Below the pieces are notes generated by a model. That model saw only the letters and a list, made by a program, of their open reading frames with translations, did not search any database and was not told the DNA's origin. Below are positions 43,401-50,985 of a stretch of DNA of 64,000 nt, piece after piece. A program made the position numbers and the translations under genes. The DNA is from JAENWD01 sp964446605 (GTDB lineage Bacteria; Acidobacteriota; Vicinamibacteria; Vicinamibacterales; JAENWD01). Positions within the stretch are counted from its first letter, which is position 1. Each line of letters starts with the position of its first letter. The DNA is taken from the NCBI GenBank assembly GCA_964446605.1, contig CAYUPN010000009.1, forward strand, positions 3,582-67,581, given 5' to 3'.

Positions 43401-43873
43401 GAGGGATAGAAGACGCGCTTGTGATCGACGTGGTCGTGCGTCAGGCCCAGCGGCACCGTGACGACGAGGCGGCCGTCGGCCGCCAGCACCCGGCGCGCTT
43501 CCATGAGCACGCGCTGGGGGTGGATCAGGTGCTCGAGCACCTCGCCGACGATCACCGTGTCGAACGTCTGGTCCTCGAACGGCAGGGCGGTGGCGTCGGC
43601 CGCCTGGAAATGCAGGCGCTCGCGCACGAGCGCGCTTTCCTTCGCCGCTTCCTCCCGGGCGAAGTCGAGTGCCTGCTCCTCGATGTCGATGCCGGTGCAG
43701 TCGAAGCCCTCGCGCGCGAGGATCAGGCCGACGATGCCGCCGCTGCAGCCGATGTCGAGGATGCGATGGCCGGTGGCCTGCTCGCACATCCAGTGCACGC
43801 GGCGGCGGCAGCGCTGCGTCGACGGGTGGTTCGGGTCGCCGTAGTAGGCACGGACGATGCGGTCGGCGTTCAT
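40484..43873 (-). CDS. Methyltransferase / coiled coil / AFWWL module / CgeB-type GT / GT2-like fusion
   Basis: A 1129-residue protein. ATG 43873 has GAGGA 9 bases upstream; ATG 43888 overlaps the preceding stop and is the alternative. Order: SAM methyltransferase (1-185; ILDIGCSGG 38-46, GEVLEHLIHP 110-119), Arg/Gln-rich coiled coil (about 220-345), AFWWL module (about 370-465; LLLPAAAFWWLTHY 428-441), a Pro/Ala/Ser linker (about 470-600), a CgeB-like GT-B (about 620-900; FWNKEDPVHFDRF, RVFELLACGTPVV) and a GT2-like domain (about 920-1110; VSVLVPLQAGQDP, VMDPRDHYGPDYL). It probably makes, methylates and extends a glycan and controls its length through the coiled coil; this is inference. Confidence 0.85.
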   Translation of the reverse strand: MNADRIVRAYYGDPNHPSTQRCRRRVHWMCEQATGHRILDIGCSGGIVGLILAREGFDCTGIDIEEQALDFAREEAAKESALVRERLHFQAADATALPFEDQTFDTVIVGEVLEHLIHPQRVLMEARRVLAADGRLVVTVPLGLTHDHVDHKRVFYPSSLVRLTRAYFDTISVTVEDTYIRYTGTRRSREAAVAAPQEDDALLRQLEEHCLSVEADRGRARTFLRNLKADLRAARLRAAAVQKLEARLEDAELMADARQAALARAERAAERLDASLREREQQHLAALRDLDAGYRKRLQDQEKKLQQLERLQQQEKRLQTEAAKLQQQQKQLQTREQALQARERRNGHDQEQEATADRLRQFAAAACPRSARILVVSKGDERLVTLRGQAGLHFPQDAHGTYAGFHPLDSAWAIAHLEALIRSGAEYLLLPAAAFWWLTHYAEFRDYLAAATTPVAYQPDLGLLLRLSREPRPGEQPLPDDTVARAAAAFGAGQAAGSAPRTAVDPGTPAAAPPTTPASGLPAVPPSRSASSLPTPPATGNGRADSGASAPAAETPAAAAAPPVPAPAPAGAPAIHKPSMVSASAVSEPPARRAGGDPIAVAAVLDRFTASCLRPEARLITFRPDNWRETLEAHPPDVVFVESAWQGNEGAWKYRIATYPTNMGDELLDLVRWAKKRGIPTVFWNKEDPVHFDRFLARSAAFDYVFTSDARCIPKYRAHFGHDRVHALPFAAQPVLHNPVQTEPRTGLVCFAGTYYGSRHDERRRDLAHILLPALEYGLDIYDRQAGIPSSDRDSYSFPDVYQPAIRGRLEYDEMVRAYKRYRVFLNVNSVKDSPTMFSRRVFELLACGTPVVSSYARGIVELLGDAVFIAESEEDTRRHLEALFNGGEWARASLRGIRRVLSGHTYRRRLATVWETIGLRRAEDHDPSVSVLVPLQAGQDPRPLAAAIRAQTLRPHEVVIVPGDGTPAPALEWWHAQLPGIAVRASSTAGDLWQEAIGSSSADAVAVMDPRDHYGPDYLRDHALALEYASQDFFGKQSFQRREGQTRVVCVTPGSEFHPVRSVPSGTLVARRAAFTPEVLQAVRTTRVFSRPSEDILSIDAFNYVQNAHVAYGSAAPMESPMLALVEA

Positions 43874-43884
43874 GGTCACGGTCC

Positions 43885-45027
43885 TCATGCGAAGAGGCGC
43901 GCGCGCTGCGGCACGGCCGGCGCGGCCACGTGTGTCTGCAGGGCGTCGACGATGCGGACGGCGGCGCGTCCATCCCAGCCTTCCGGCACCCGCTCGCCCG
44001 GCTCGAAGCGCTGCCGGCCGAGCGCCTCGAGGCAGCACCGCACGAGCGTCTGCCGCTCGAGCGGCCAGGGCGCGAGCTGGTTGGTGCCTTCGAGCAGCGT
44101 CACGGGGCGCTCGGTCTGTTCGCGCAGCGTGACGCAGGGAACTCCGAGCGCCGACGTCTCTTCCTGCAGGCCGCCGGAATCGGTGAACACGGCGCGCGCG
44201 CCGTCGGTGAGCGAGAGCATGTCGCGATAGCCCAGCGGGTCGAGGATGGTGAGCGGGGCCAGCAGCCCGTCGAGGCCGCACTGCGAGATGTTGCGCCGCG
44301 TGCGCGGATGGAGCGGCAGCACGACCGGCATCTCGCGCGTGAGATCGCCGAACGCGTGCAGCAGCGTCGCGAGCACGTCCGGGTCGTCGACGTTCGACGG
44401 CCGGTGCACGGTGGCGACCGCGTAGCGGCCGCGCGGCAGGCCGAGCCGGCCCGGCAGGTCCGCCGTGCGCGCCAGCGGCAGCTGCGCGAACAGCGCGTCG
44501 ATCATCACGTTGCCCGCGAGCACCGCGCGCTCCTCGGGCAACCCCTCGGCGGCGAGGTTCGCGAAGGCGTCGCGGCTGGGCAGCAGCAGGAGGTCCGCCA
44601 GCCGATCGGTCAGGACGCGGTTCACCTCTTCGGGCATGCGCCAGTCGTGGCTGCGCAGTCCGGCTTCGACGTGCGCAATCCGTACGCCGAGCGTCTCCTT
44701 CAGCTTCACCGCCACGAGCGCGCACGCCAGTGTGGAGTTGACGTCGCCGACGACGACGAGCCAGTCCGGCCGGACGTGCACGAGCACGGGTTCGAAGGTC
44801 TGCATCACGCGCGCGGTCTGGTCGGCATGCGTGCCCGATCCGACGCCCAGATGGAAGTCCGGCTCGCGGAGCCCCAGATCCGCGAAGAACGCGTCGGACA
44901 TCTGCGGGTCGTAGTGCTGGCCGGTGTGAACCAGCGAATGCGCGATCCCGGCGTGGGCCAGGGCGGACGCGATGGGCGCGACCTTCATGAAGTTCGGGCG
45001 GGCGCCGGCGACGAGCAGCACATGCAT
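43885..45027 (-). CDS. wecB: UDP-N-acetylglucosamine 2-epimerase (non-hydrolysing)
   Basis: A 380-residue cytosolic enzyme converting UDP-GlcNAc to UDP-ManNAc. ATG 45027 shares a base with the previous stop (TGATG). Family motifs: VAGARPNFMKVAPI (residues 6-19), HTGQHYDPQMSD, VVVGDVNSTLA, RIAHVEAGLRSHDWRMPEEVNRVLTDRLAD, TVHRPSNVDD, HPRTRRNI and FTDSGGLQEETSALGVPCVTLREQTERPVT. The expected catalytic Asp, Glu and His residues lie within these motifs. It is the only nucleotide-sugar enzyme in the operon, so ManNAc, or its uronate if a dehydrogenase lies elsewhere, is a likely component. Confidence 0.95.
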   Translation of the reverse strand: MHVLLVAGARPNFMKVAPIASALAHAGIAHSLVHTGQHYDPQMSDAFFADLGLREPDFHLGVGSGTHADQTARVMQTFEPVLVHVRPDWLVVVGDVNSTLACALVAVKLKETLGVRIAHVEAGLRSHDWRMPEEVNRVLTDRLADLLLLPSRDAFANLAAEGLPEERAVLAGNVMIDALFAQLPLARTADLPGRLGLPRGRYAVATVHRPSNVDDPDVLATLLHAFGDLTREMPVVLPLHPRTRRNISQCGLDGLLAPLTILDPLGYRDMLSLTDGARAVFTDSGGLQEETSALGVPCVTLREQTERPVTLLEGTNQLAPWPLERQTLVRCCLEALGRQRFEPGERVPEGWDGRAAVRIVDALQTHVAAPAVPQRARLFA

Positions 45028-47690
45028 CAGAGGCACAGTCCTTTCCCGGCTGCCGCGGGAGACAGCCGACGATAGAGCGCGTGGGAGCGGCGGGCGAGAC
45101 GGGACCACGTGTGCGACCGCAGGACGAGCGCGCGTCCGGCGCGTCCGAGCCGGCGCCGCAGGATGGGCGCGGCGGCGAGCGGCAGAAGCGCCGCCGCCAG
45201 GCTGCCGGGATCGCCGGCCGTGAACAGCCGCCCGGTGAGGTCGCCGTGCACGAGCTCCCGCAGCGCAGGCAGATCCGAGGCGACGATCGGGCGCTCCATC
45301 GCCATCGCCTCGAGCGGCTTGAGCGGCGGGACCAGGCGCGTGACGCGGTGGTCGGCCCGCGGGATCACGAAGACGTCGAGCAGGCTGTGGAACCGCACGA
45401 CCTCGTCGTGCGGCACACGGCCGGTGAAACGTACGTAGTTCTCGATCCGGAGATCCGCGGCGAGGGCGTGCAGGCGATCGCGATCCGGGCCGTCGCCGAC
45501 GATGAGCCCGTACACGGCGGCGCCGCGCCGGACGAGAAGCGCGAGCGCGTGCAGCAGACAGTCCAGCCCCTCGTACGGGTTCAGCGTCGAGATGCAGCCG
45601 ACGACGGTGCGTCCGGCGGGAATCCCGAGCGCGTCGCCGAGTCCCGTGTCCCGGCCGCGCGGCTGGAACATGTCGGCGTCGACGCCGTTCGGGATCACGT
45701 CGATGCGTCCGGGCGGCACGCCGCGCGCGACCAGATCGCCCCGCATCGCGTCGCTGAGTGTGACGACGTGGTCGGCGGCGAGGGCACAGGCGATCTCGCG
45801 TGCCCGCAGCAGCTCGTAACGCTCTCCCGGTCCGGCACCTGCGGGAAGACCGGCACGCCACGTGTCCTCCCAGACGCCCCGCATCTCGTAGACGACGGGG
45901 ATGCGCGCCGTGCGCCCCGCGGCGAGCGCGACGGCCGCGTTCCGCCAGTCCGACGCGGCATGGAGCAGGCTCGGCCGGTGCTCGCGCACGAGCGCGTGCA
46001 GCGATCGCGCGTGGGCGGTGAGCCGATCGTCGAGCCGTACCGGGACATCACGACCGGCCCCCAGCCGGTGGTATGGCACGCCGCCGACGACCTCGTGGCG
46101 CACGGACGGCTCCGGCGCCGCATCGCCCGGAAAGCCGAGCTCGGTGGCGACCGACGCGTCCACGCCGGCCTCCCGCTGCGCGCGTACGATCTCGTGCGTG
46201 CGCAGCGTGTACCCGCTCTGCACGCCGGGCAGCGACGGCCCGACGACGTGCAGCACGCGGGCCGGATCCGGTTCGAATGAGAGGGCGGCCAGATCGGCCG
46301 GTGACCAGCGGCCCGACAGCGTCTGCCACTCCCCATCCGCCGCGTCCCGAGCCTGCAGCAGATCGGAATCGCCCGGCGTCAGCCGCAACGCCGCATCGAA
46401 CGCGCGGATCCCGTCCTGCAGATGCCCCAGCTCCCGGAGCGACCGCGCGGTCCGCCCGAGCAGATAGCTTCCGGCGTGCTCCGGGATATCACGCACGAGC
46501 CGCCAGGCAGACACCGGGTCGCCGGCTGCCAGGTACCGTGCGGCCTCGACCCGCGCAGACGCCGGCGACACGACGATCGCGCTGCCGGTGTCCATCGTCG
46601 AGCCGCAGATCGTGTCGAGCACGTCGCGCGCCCGTGTAGCGGATGCGGAAGACAGGGAGGCGAGCTGCGCGGCCAGTGTCCGGAGCCCCTCGACGTCACG
46701 CACGCCGAGGCCCGCAGCGGCATCTCCGAGAATCCGGCGGGCCTCGTCGTCCGCGACGTCGAGGAGATCCATCGCGCAGGTCAGCGCCGACGCCGAGTCC
46801 GGCGCGAGCCGGATGGCATGCGACAGTGCCTGCAGACTGCCGCGCGCGTCTCCGGCGGCGCGGCGTGCGCGCGCGAGCCAGAGCCACGGCCAGACGAGGC
46901 CGCCGTGTGCCGACGCGGCGCGCTCGAAGATCCGCGCCGCCAGGCCGGCCTCGCCGCGCTCCAGCGCATCGCGGCCTTCCCAGGGCGCGATCGGGACGCC
47001 GCGGAAGCTGCGGAGGTCGACGCCGAAGCGCCGCACGGCGAGGCGGACACGCGGATCGCACAGCGTCCCCGTCTCGACGCAACGGGCGTCGCGGTAGCCC
47101 TCGACATCCGGCGCGCCGGCCGGATGGCAGCGGAGCTCGACCGGATCGGGCCCGAGCGTGGACAGCCACTCGATCAGCCGCTCGGGGGCAATCGCCTGCG
47201 GCAGGGGTCGGCCGGTGCGTGTCTCCCCGTAGAACTCGAGCCAGGTGGTCACGTCCGGCGACTCGTGGCGGAGCGGGACGCGCAGCTCGCGGGCGAGCCC
47301 GCGCAGGATGCTGCGCAGCGGCTCGCGGCGGTGCGCCTGCTGGTGCGAATCGAGGTGCGTGGGGTCCTCGCCCATGAGGTCGCGGAAGCGCGCGAGCTGC
47401 GCCGCGACCTCGCGCGCGACGTCGTCGCGGCTGGCGGAATCGACCACCTCGTACCGCCGGTGCCACCGGCCCCCCGACCAGAACCACTCGCCGAGATCGA
47501 CGTGCAGGCCGACGCTGAGCGCGGTGTGGGCGCGCGCGTACTTCGCGGCCCCGGTGGCCGCCGGCCAGCGCACCATCAGGCTCGCGCTCGTCACGATCCC
47601 GTCCTCGAACGCGCGGACGACGCCGTCGTTGATGCCGGGCGAGCGGCCGAAGTCGTCGGCGTTGACGATCAGGAGGCGTTCGGCGGTCAT
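45027..47690 (-). CDS. YdjC-type carbohydrate deacetylase fused to a GT4 glycosyltransferase
   Basis: An 887-residue protein. ATG 47690 overlaps the stop upstream (ATGA). Residues 1-255 are a ChbG/HpnK (YdjC) deacetylase: LIVNADDFGRSPGIN (Asp 12-13, metal), GLHVDLGEW and THLDSHQQAH with metal-binding histidines. Residues about 260-500 are TPR-like helices (LERGEAGLAARIFERAA, ALSHAIRLAPDSASAL). Residues about 505-880 are a GT4 transferase: LHVVGPSLPGVQSGYTLRTHEIV, VIPNGVDADMF, FTGRVPHDEVV and PPLKPLEAMAMERPIVASD. Deacetylating a residue and extending the chain would thus be linked in one protein. Confidence 0.88.
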   Translation of the reverse strand: MTAERLLIVNADDFGRSPGINDGVVRAFEDGIVTSASLMVRWPAATGAAKYARAHTALSVGLHVDLGEWFWSGGRWHRRYEVVDSASRDDVAREVAAQLARFRDLMGEDPTHLDSHQQAHRREPLRSILRGLARELRVPLRHESPDVTTWLEFYGETRTGRPLPQAIAPERLIEWLSTLGPDPVELRCHPAGAPDVEGYRDARCVETGTLCDPRVRLAVRRFGVDLRSFRGVPIAPWEGRDALERGEAGLAARIFERAASAHGGLVWPWLWLARARRAAGDARGSLQALSHAIRLAPDSASALTCAMDLLDVADDEARRILGDAAAGLGVRDVEGLRTLAAQLASLSSASATRARDVLDTICGSTMDTGSAIVVSPASARVEAARYLAAGDPVSAWRLVRDIPEHAGSYLLGRTARSLRELGHLQDGIRAFDAALRLTPGDSDLLQARDAADGEWQTLSGRWSPADLAALSFEPDPARVLHVVGPSLPGVQSGYTLRTHEIVRAQREAGVDASVATELGFPGDAAPEPSVRHEVVGGVPYHRLGAGRDVPVRLDDRLTAHARSLHALVREHRPSLLHAASDWRNAAVALAAGRTARIPVVYEMRGVWEDTWRAGLPAGAGPGERYELLRAREIACALAADHVVTLSDAMRGDLVARGVPPGRIDVIPNGVDADMFQPRGRDTGLGDALGIPAGRTVVGCISTLNPYEGLDCLLHALALLVRRGAAVYGLIVGDGPDRDRLHALAADLRIENYVRFTGRVPHDEVVRFHSLLDVFVIPRADHRVTRLVPPLKPLEAMAMERPIVASDLPALRELVHGDLTGRLFTAGDPGSLAAALLPLAAAPILRRRLGRAGRALVLRSHTWSRLARRSHALYRRLSPAAAGKGLCL

Positions 47691-49159
47691 GAGCGGGGAC
47701 TCCCGGACCCCAGGGCCTCCGCGTGGACGCCGTCGTGGCGGTCCTCGATCAGCTCGAGCCTCGCCTGCAGCGCGCGCAGCTGCGCCCGGGCGCGGTTCAG
47801 CTCCGCGCGGTGCGCACGGGCGCTCTCCATCCGGCCGGCATCGCGTTCGGCCTCGAAAGCGGCGCGCCGCTGCCGGATCCGCTCGCGCGTGGCCTGCATC
47901 GCATCCTGCAGGCGATCGATCGCGAGCCCCAGCGGGTGCGGGCGGACCGACACCGGCCGGGCGCGGCCGCGCCGGAACGCGGCGCCGCAGGCCTGCAGCA
48001 GCTGTCCGAGGACCACCTCGTGGTCGAAGTACTCGCGGGCGATCGCGGCCGCCGCCCCCGCGTGGCGCGCGGGCTCCGCCGCCACGTGCGCGACCGCGTC
48101 GGCGGCCTCGTCGAGCGTCCGGAACGCGAAGAGCCCGGCCCCGGCCGGCAGCACGTCGCCGAAGCCGGTGTCCTGGGTGATCACCGGCCGGCCCGCCGCG
48201 AGATAGCAGGCGCTGCGATCGCTGAACCAGCCGGTGCGGAAGCGGACGTTCTGGTCCTTCGCGACGGTGAACTCGGCCAGCGAGGTCTGCAGGTACTCGC
48301 GATACGAATCGAGGTCGCGCACCAGCGCGAACGCGGGCCGCACGTTCCAGCCGTGCGTGACGAGCAGCGACCGGTCCGCCGGGTCCAGGCTGGTGCCGCT
48401 CAGCGCGAGCTCGAACGTCTGGCCCGTGCGTGCCGGCAGGTCGAGCACCTTCAGGAACTCGAGGTGCTTGCTCCAGTGATAAACCTCGCCCCGGAAGCGC
48501 ACCGGCCGGCTGCGCTGCATCCAGTTGCCGACGGTCGTGAAGGTCCCGCCCGGCGGCGCGTCGTTCGCCCAGAACTCCCGGACGACAGGCTGTCGCGTGG
48601 GCATGAACGCGAAGTCGCGTGCGACCGGCAGGGAGCAGCGGGACGTGCCGTAGTTCTCGCCGAACGTGAAGAAGGCCGCATGCGACTCGAGGAACGCGAG
48701 CGTTCGCGGGCGGCGGCGGTGCAGCTCGATCTGCAGCGCCACCGGATCGGTCTCGAGGTACACGAGCCGGCCCGTCGCGGCGTGCTCCGCCCGCGGCGTG
48801 GTCCCGCCGTGCAGATTGACGATGAGCTCCGCCTCGCGCCACAGCTCGCGGAGCCGCACCTCGCTGAGCCCGTAGCAGCGCCGGTCCGCGTGCAGCGCCT
48901 GGAAGGCCCAGCGATTGCCCAGATCGAACCGGCGCAGGACGTCGTTCAGGAACCGCGCCGCCCGCAGGCTCCGATCGCCCGCATCCGGCTCGCCGTCGGC
49001 GAGCATCGCGGAGGGCTGATGGCCGCCGGCTTCGACGTAGTACGCGTCGAACCCGAGGCGCTCGAAGCCGACGAGATAGTGCAGCGTCTGCCAGATCACG
49101 CCCGGGACCGGGTGCTTGCTCATCATCCCGAGCACGACGATCGACCGCCGGCGGCTCAT
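47687..49159 (-). CDS. CgeB-like GT-B glycosyltransferase, paralogue 4 with coiled-coil tail
   Basis: A 490-residue protein starting at ATG 49159, overlapping the ABC transporter stop (ATGA). It has the paralogue motifs SIVVLGMMSKHPVPGVIWQTLHYLVG, FFTFGENYGTSRCSLP and GWFSDRSACYLAAGRPVITQDTGFG, but YLETDPVALQIEL replaces DIDPGFTQ. About 105 extra C-terminal residues (after about 385) form an Arg/Ala/Glu-rich coiled coil (RLQDAMQATRERIRQRRAAFEAERD), absent from the other three. The tail may dock it to the coiled-coil fusion at 40484 (inference). Confidence 0.75.
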   Translation of the reverse strand: MSRRRSIVVLGMMSKHPVPGVIWQTLHYLVGFERLGFDAYYVEAGGHQPSAMLADGEPDAGDRSLRAARFLNDVLRRFDLGNRWAFQALHADRRCYGLSEVRLRELWREAELIVNLHGGTTPRAEHAATGRLVYLETDPVALQIELHRRRPRTLAFLESHAAFFTFGENYGTSRCSLPVARDFAFMPTRQPVVREFWANDAPPGGTFTTVGNWMQRSRPVRFRGEVYHWSKHLEFLKVLDLPARTGQTFELALSGTSLDPADRSLLVTHGWNVRPAFALVRDLDSYREYLQTSLAEFTVAKDQNVRFRTGWFSDRSACYLAAGRPVITQDTGFGDVLPAGAGLFAFRTLDEAADAVAHVAAEPARHAGAAAAIAREYFDHEVVLGQLLQACGAAFRRGRARPVSVRPHPLGLAIDRLQDAMQATRERIRQRRAAFEAERDAGRMESARAHRAELNRARAQLRALQARLELIEDRHDGVHAEALGSGSPRS

Positions 49160-50985
49160 GCCGTCCGCACCTCGGCCCCCTGCGCGCGCAGGACGGTGTC
49201 CGGCTGGGCGCGCCGCTGCCGCGTCTGGGCGGCGTAGAGCTCGGCGTACAGTCCCGGCGTGGCGATGAGATCCTCGTGGGTGCCCGACGCGACGATGGCG
49301 CCGCGATCGAGGACGTAGATCCGATCGGCGTGCCGGACCGTCGGCAGCCGGTGCGAGATCATCAGCGTTGTCCGGCCGGTCGCGAGGCGGTCGAGGGCGT
49401 CCAGGATGATCGCCTCGGTCTTCACGTCGATCGACGAAGTCGGCTCGTCCAGCAGCAGGATGGGAGCGTTCTTCAGGAACGCGCGCGCAATGGCGATGCG
49501 CTGCCGCTCGCCGCCGGACAGCTGCGCGCCGCGCTCGCCGAGCGGCGTCTCGTATCCCTGCGGCAGGCGCGAGATGAAGTCGTGCGCGTTGGCCGCCTCG
49601 GCGGCCGCGACGATCTCCTCCTCGGTCGCCTCCAGGCGGCCGTAGCGGATGTTGTCCGCGATGGTGCCCGAGAAGAGGAGCGGCTCCTGGAGGACGATGC
49701 TGATCTGCGAGCGCAGCGACTCGAGCGTGAGCTGCCGGATGTCGTGCCCGTCGATGAGGACGCGGCCACGGTGCGCGTCGTAGAAGCGCGGAATGAGGCT
49801 GAGCAGCGTGCTCTTGCCGGCGCCGGTCGGGCCCACGAGCGCGACGAACTCGCCCGGCTCGATCGTCAGCGTGATCTGGCGGAGCGTGTCCTTCCGCTTC
49901 GGATAGCTGAACGAGACGTTCTCGATGGCGACGCGTCCCGCCGCGGCGGGCAGCCGCACGGCGTCGGGGGCCTCGCGCACTTCCGGCGTGCGGTCCAGCA
50001 GCGCGATCGCCGAGCGCAGCCCGACCATCTTCTCGCGCATGTTCGTGACCGTCGTGCTGATCGCCTCGAGCGGCTGGTAGACCGAGGCGATGTAGCTGGT
50101 GAGCACCAGCAGCTCGCCGATGGTGAGGCGGCCGTCGATGACGCGGTGCGCGCCGAGCCAGAGCACCAGTGCGGTCCCGCCGGCCGTCGCGGTGTTGACC
50201 ATCAGCGAAAAGGCGGTCTGCTGCACCGTCAGCCCGACGCGCGCGGCCACGGCGCTCTCTCCCTGCCGGCGAAACCGCCGGTACTCGTACGGCTCGCGGC
50301 CGAAGGCGACGATGACCCGGAGAATCGTGATCGCCTCGTAGACGATCGACAGCGACTGGGCCTCCATGCTCTTCACCTGCCGGAGCCGCGGCTCGACCCG
50401 CCCGGTGTAGTAGCCGACGGCGGCATAGAGAGCAGGGACGACGGCGAGCGACGCGATCGCGACGGTGCGGTCGATCGAGTACGCAATCCCGAACATCCCC
50501 GTCAGCGTCAGCGCGCTGCGCGCCAACGGCGGGATCATCAGCGGGACGCTGCCGATGGTGGAGGCCTGGTTGTTGATGCGGTACATCAGCCCGCCGCTGC
50601 GCTGGCTGTCGATGAACGTCATCGAGAGCCGCTGGGCGTGCCGGAACAGATCGCTGCGGAAGTCGAGCACCATCCATTGCTCGAGCTTCACGTTGACGTA
50701 GTTGCTCAGCACGGTGACCGTGTTGGCGAGGAGCGTGACGCCGAGACCGCCGAGGACCGCCACCAGCATCCAGCCGGCGCGATCGCTCTCCGGGATGGGC
50801 ACGAGCCCGCTCAGCCAGTCCGGCATCGGCTGCCCGGCGAGCACGTGGTCGATCAGGATCTTCAGCGGCCACGGCGCGAGCAGGCTGGCGCCCGTCGCGG
50901 CGAGCACCAGCGCGAGCGAGCAGGCGGCCAGGAGCCAGTACGGCCGCAGATAGGACAGGATGCGGTGCGCGATCGGCTGCGCCAT
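49156..50985 (-). CDS. Type I ABC exporter (MsbA-like half transporter)
   Basis: A 609-residue inner-membrane half transporter. ATG 50985 shares a base with the stop upstream (TGATG). Residues about 1-320 form the six-helix ABC membrane domain (LLAACSLALVLAATGASLL, IYSIDRT-like segment, YEAITILRVIVAFGREPYEYRRF). The nucleotide-binding domain has Walker A GPTGAGKST, the signature LSGGERQRIAIARAF, Walker B ILLLDEP and the switch histidine in ISHRLPT. MsbA-like exporters flip lipid-linked saccharides or export small glycosylated molecules; the absence of Wzm/Wzt points to a lipid-linked or small product. Confidence 0.93.
   Translation of the reverse strand: MAQPIAHRILSYLRPYWLLAACSLALVLAATGASLLAPWPLKILIDHVLAGQPMPDWLSGLVPIPESDRAGWMLVAVLGGLGVTLLANTVTVLSNYVNVKLEQWMVLDFRSDLFRHAQRLSMTFIDSQRSGGLMYRINNQASTIGSVPLMIPPLARSALTLTGMFGIAYSIDRTVAIASLAVVPALYAAVGYYTGRVEPRLRQVKSMEAQSLSIVYEAITILRVIVAFGREPYEYRRFRRQGESAVAARVGLTVQQTAFSLMVNTATAGGTALVLWLGAHRVIDGRLTIGELLVLTSYIASVYQPLEAISTTVTNMREKMVGLRSAIALLDRTPEVREAPDAVRLPAAAGRVAIENVSFSYPKRKDTLRQITLTIEPGEFVALVGPTGAGKSTLLSLIPRFYDAHRGRVLIDGHDIRQLTLESLRSQISIVLQEPLLFSGTIADNIRYGRLEATEEEIVAAAEAANAHDFISRLPQGYETPLGERGAQLSGGERQRIAIARAFLKNAPILLLDEPTSSIDVKTEAIILDALDRLATGRTTLMISHRLPTVRHADRIYVLDRGAIVASGTHEDLIATPGLYAELYAAQTRQRRAQPDTVLRAQGAEVRTA

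Noticed and set aside
40145..44230. A 1361-codon open frame on the plus strand antisense to the glycan operon
   Set aside because: It is Arg/Val/Leu/Ala/Asp-rich with no recognisable motif, while the minus strand there encodes clear domains in three genes. Long antisense frames are expected at this GC content.
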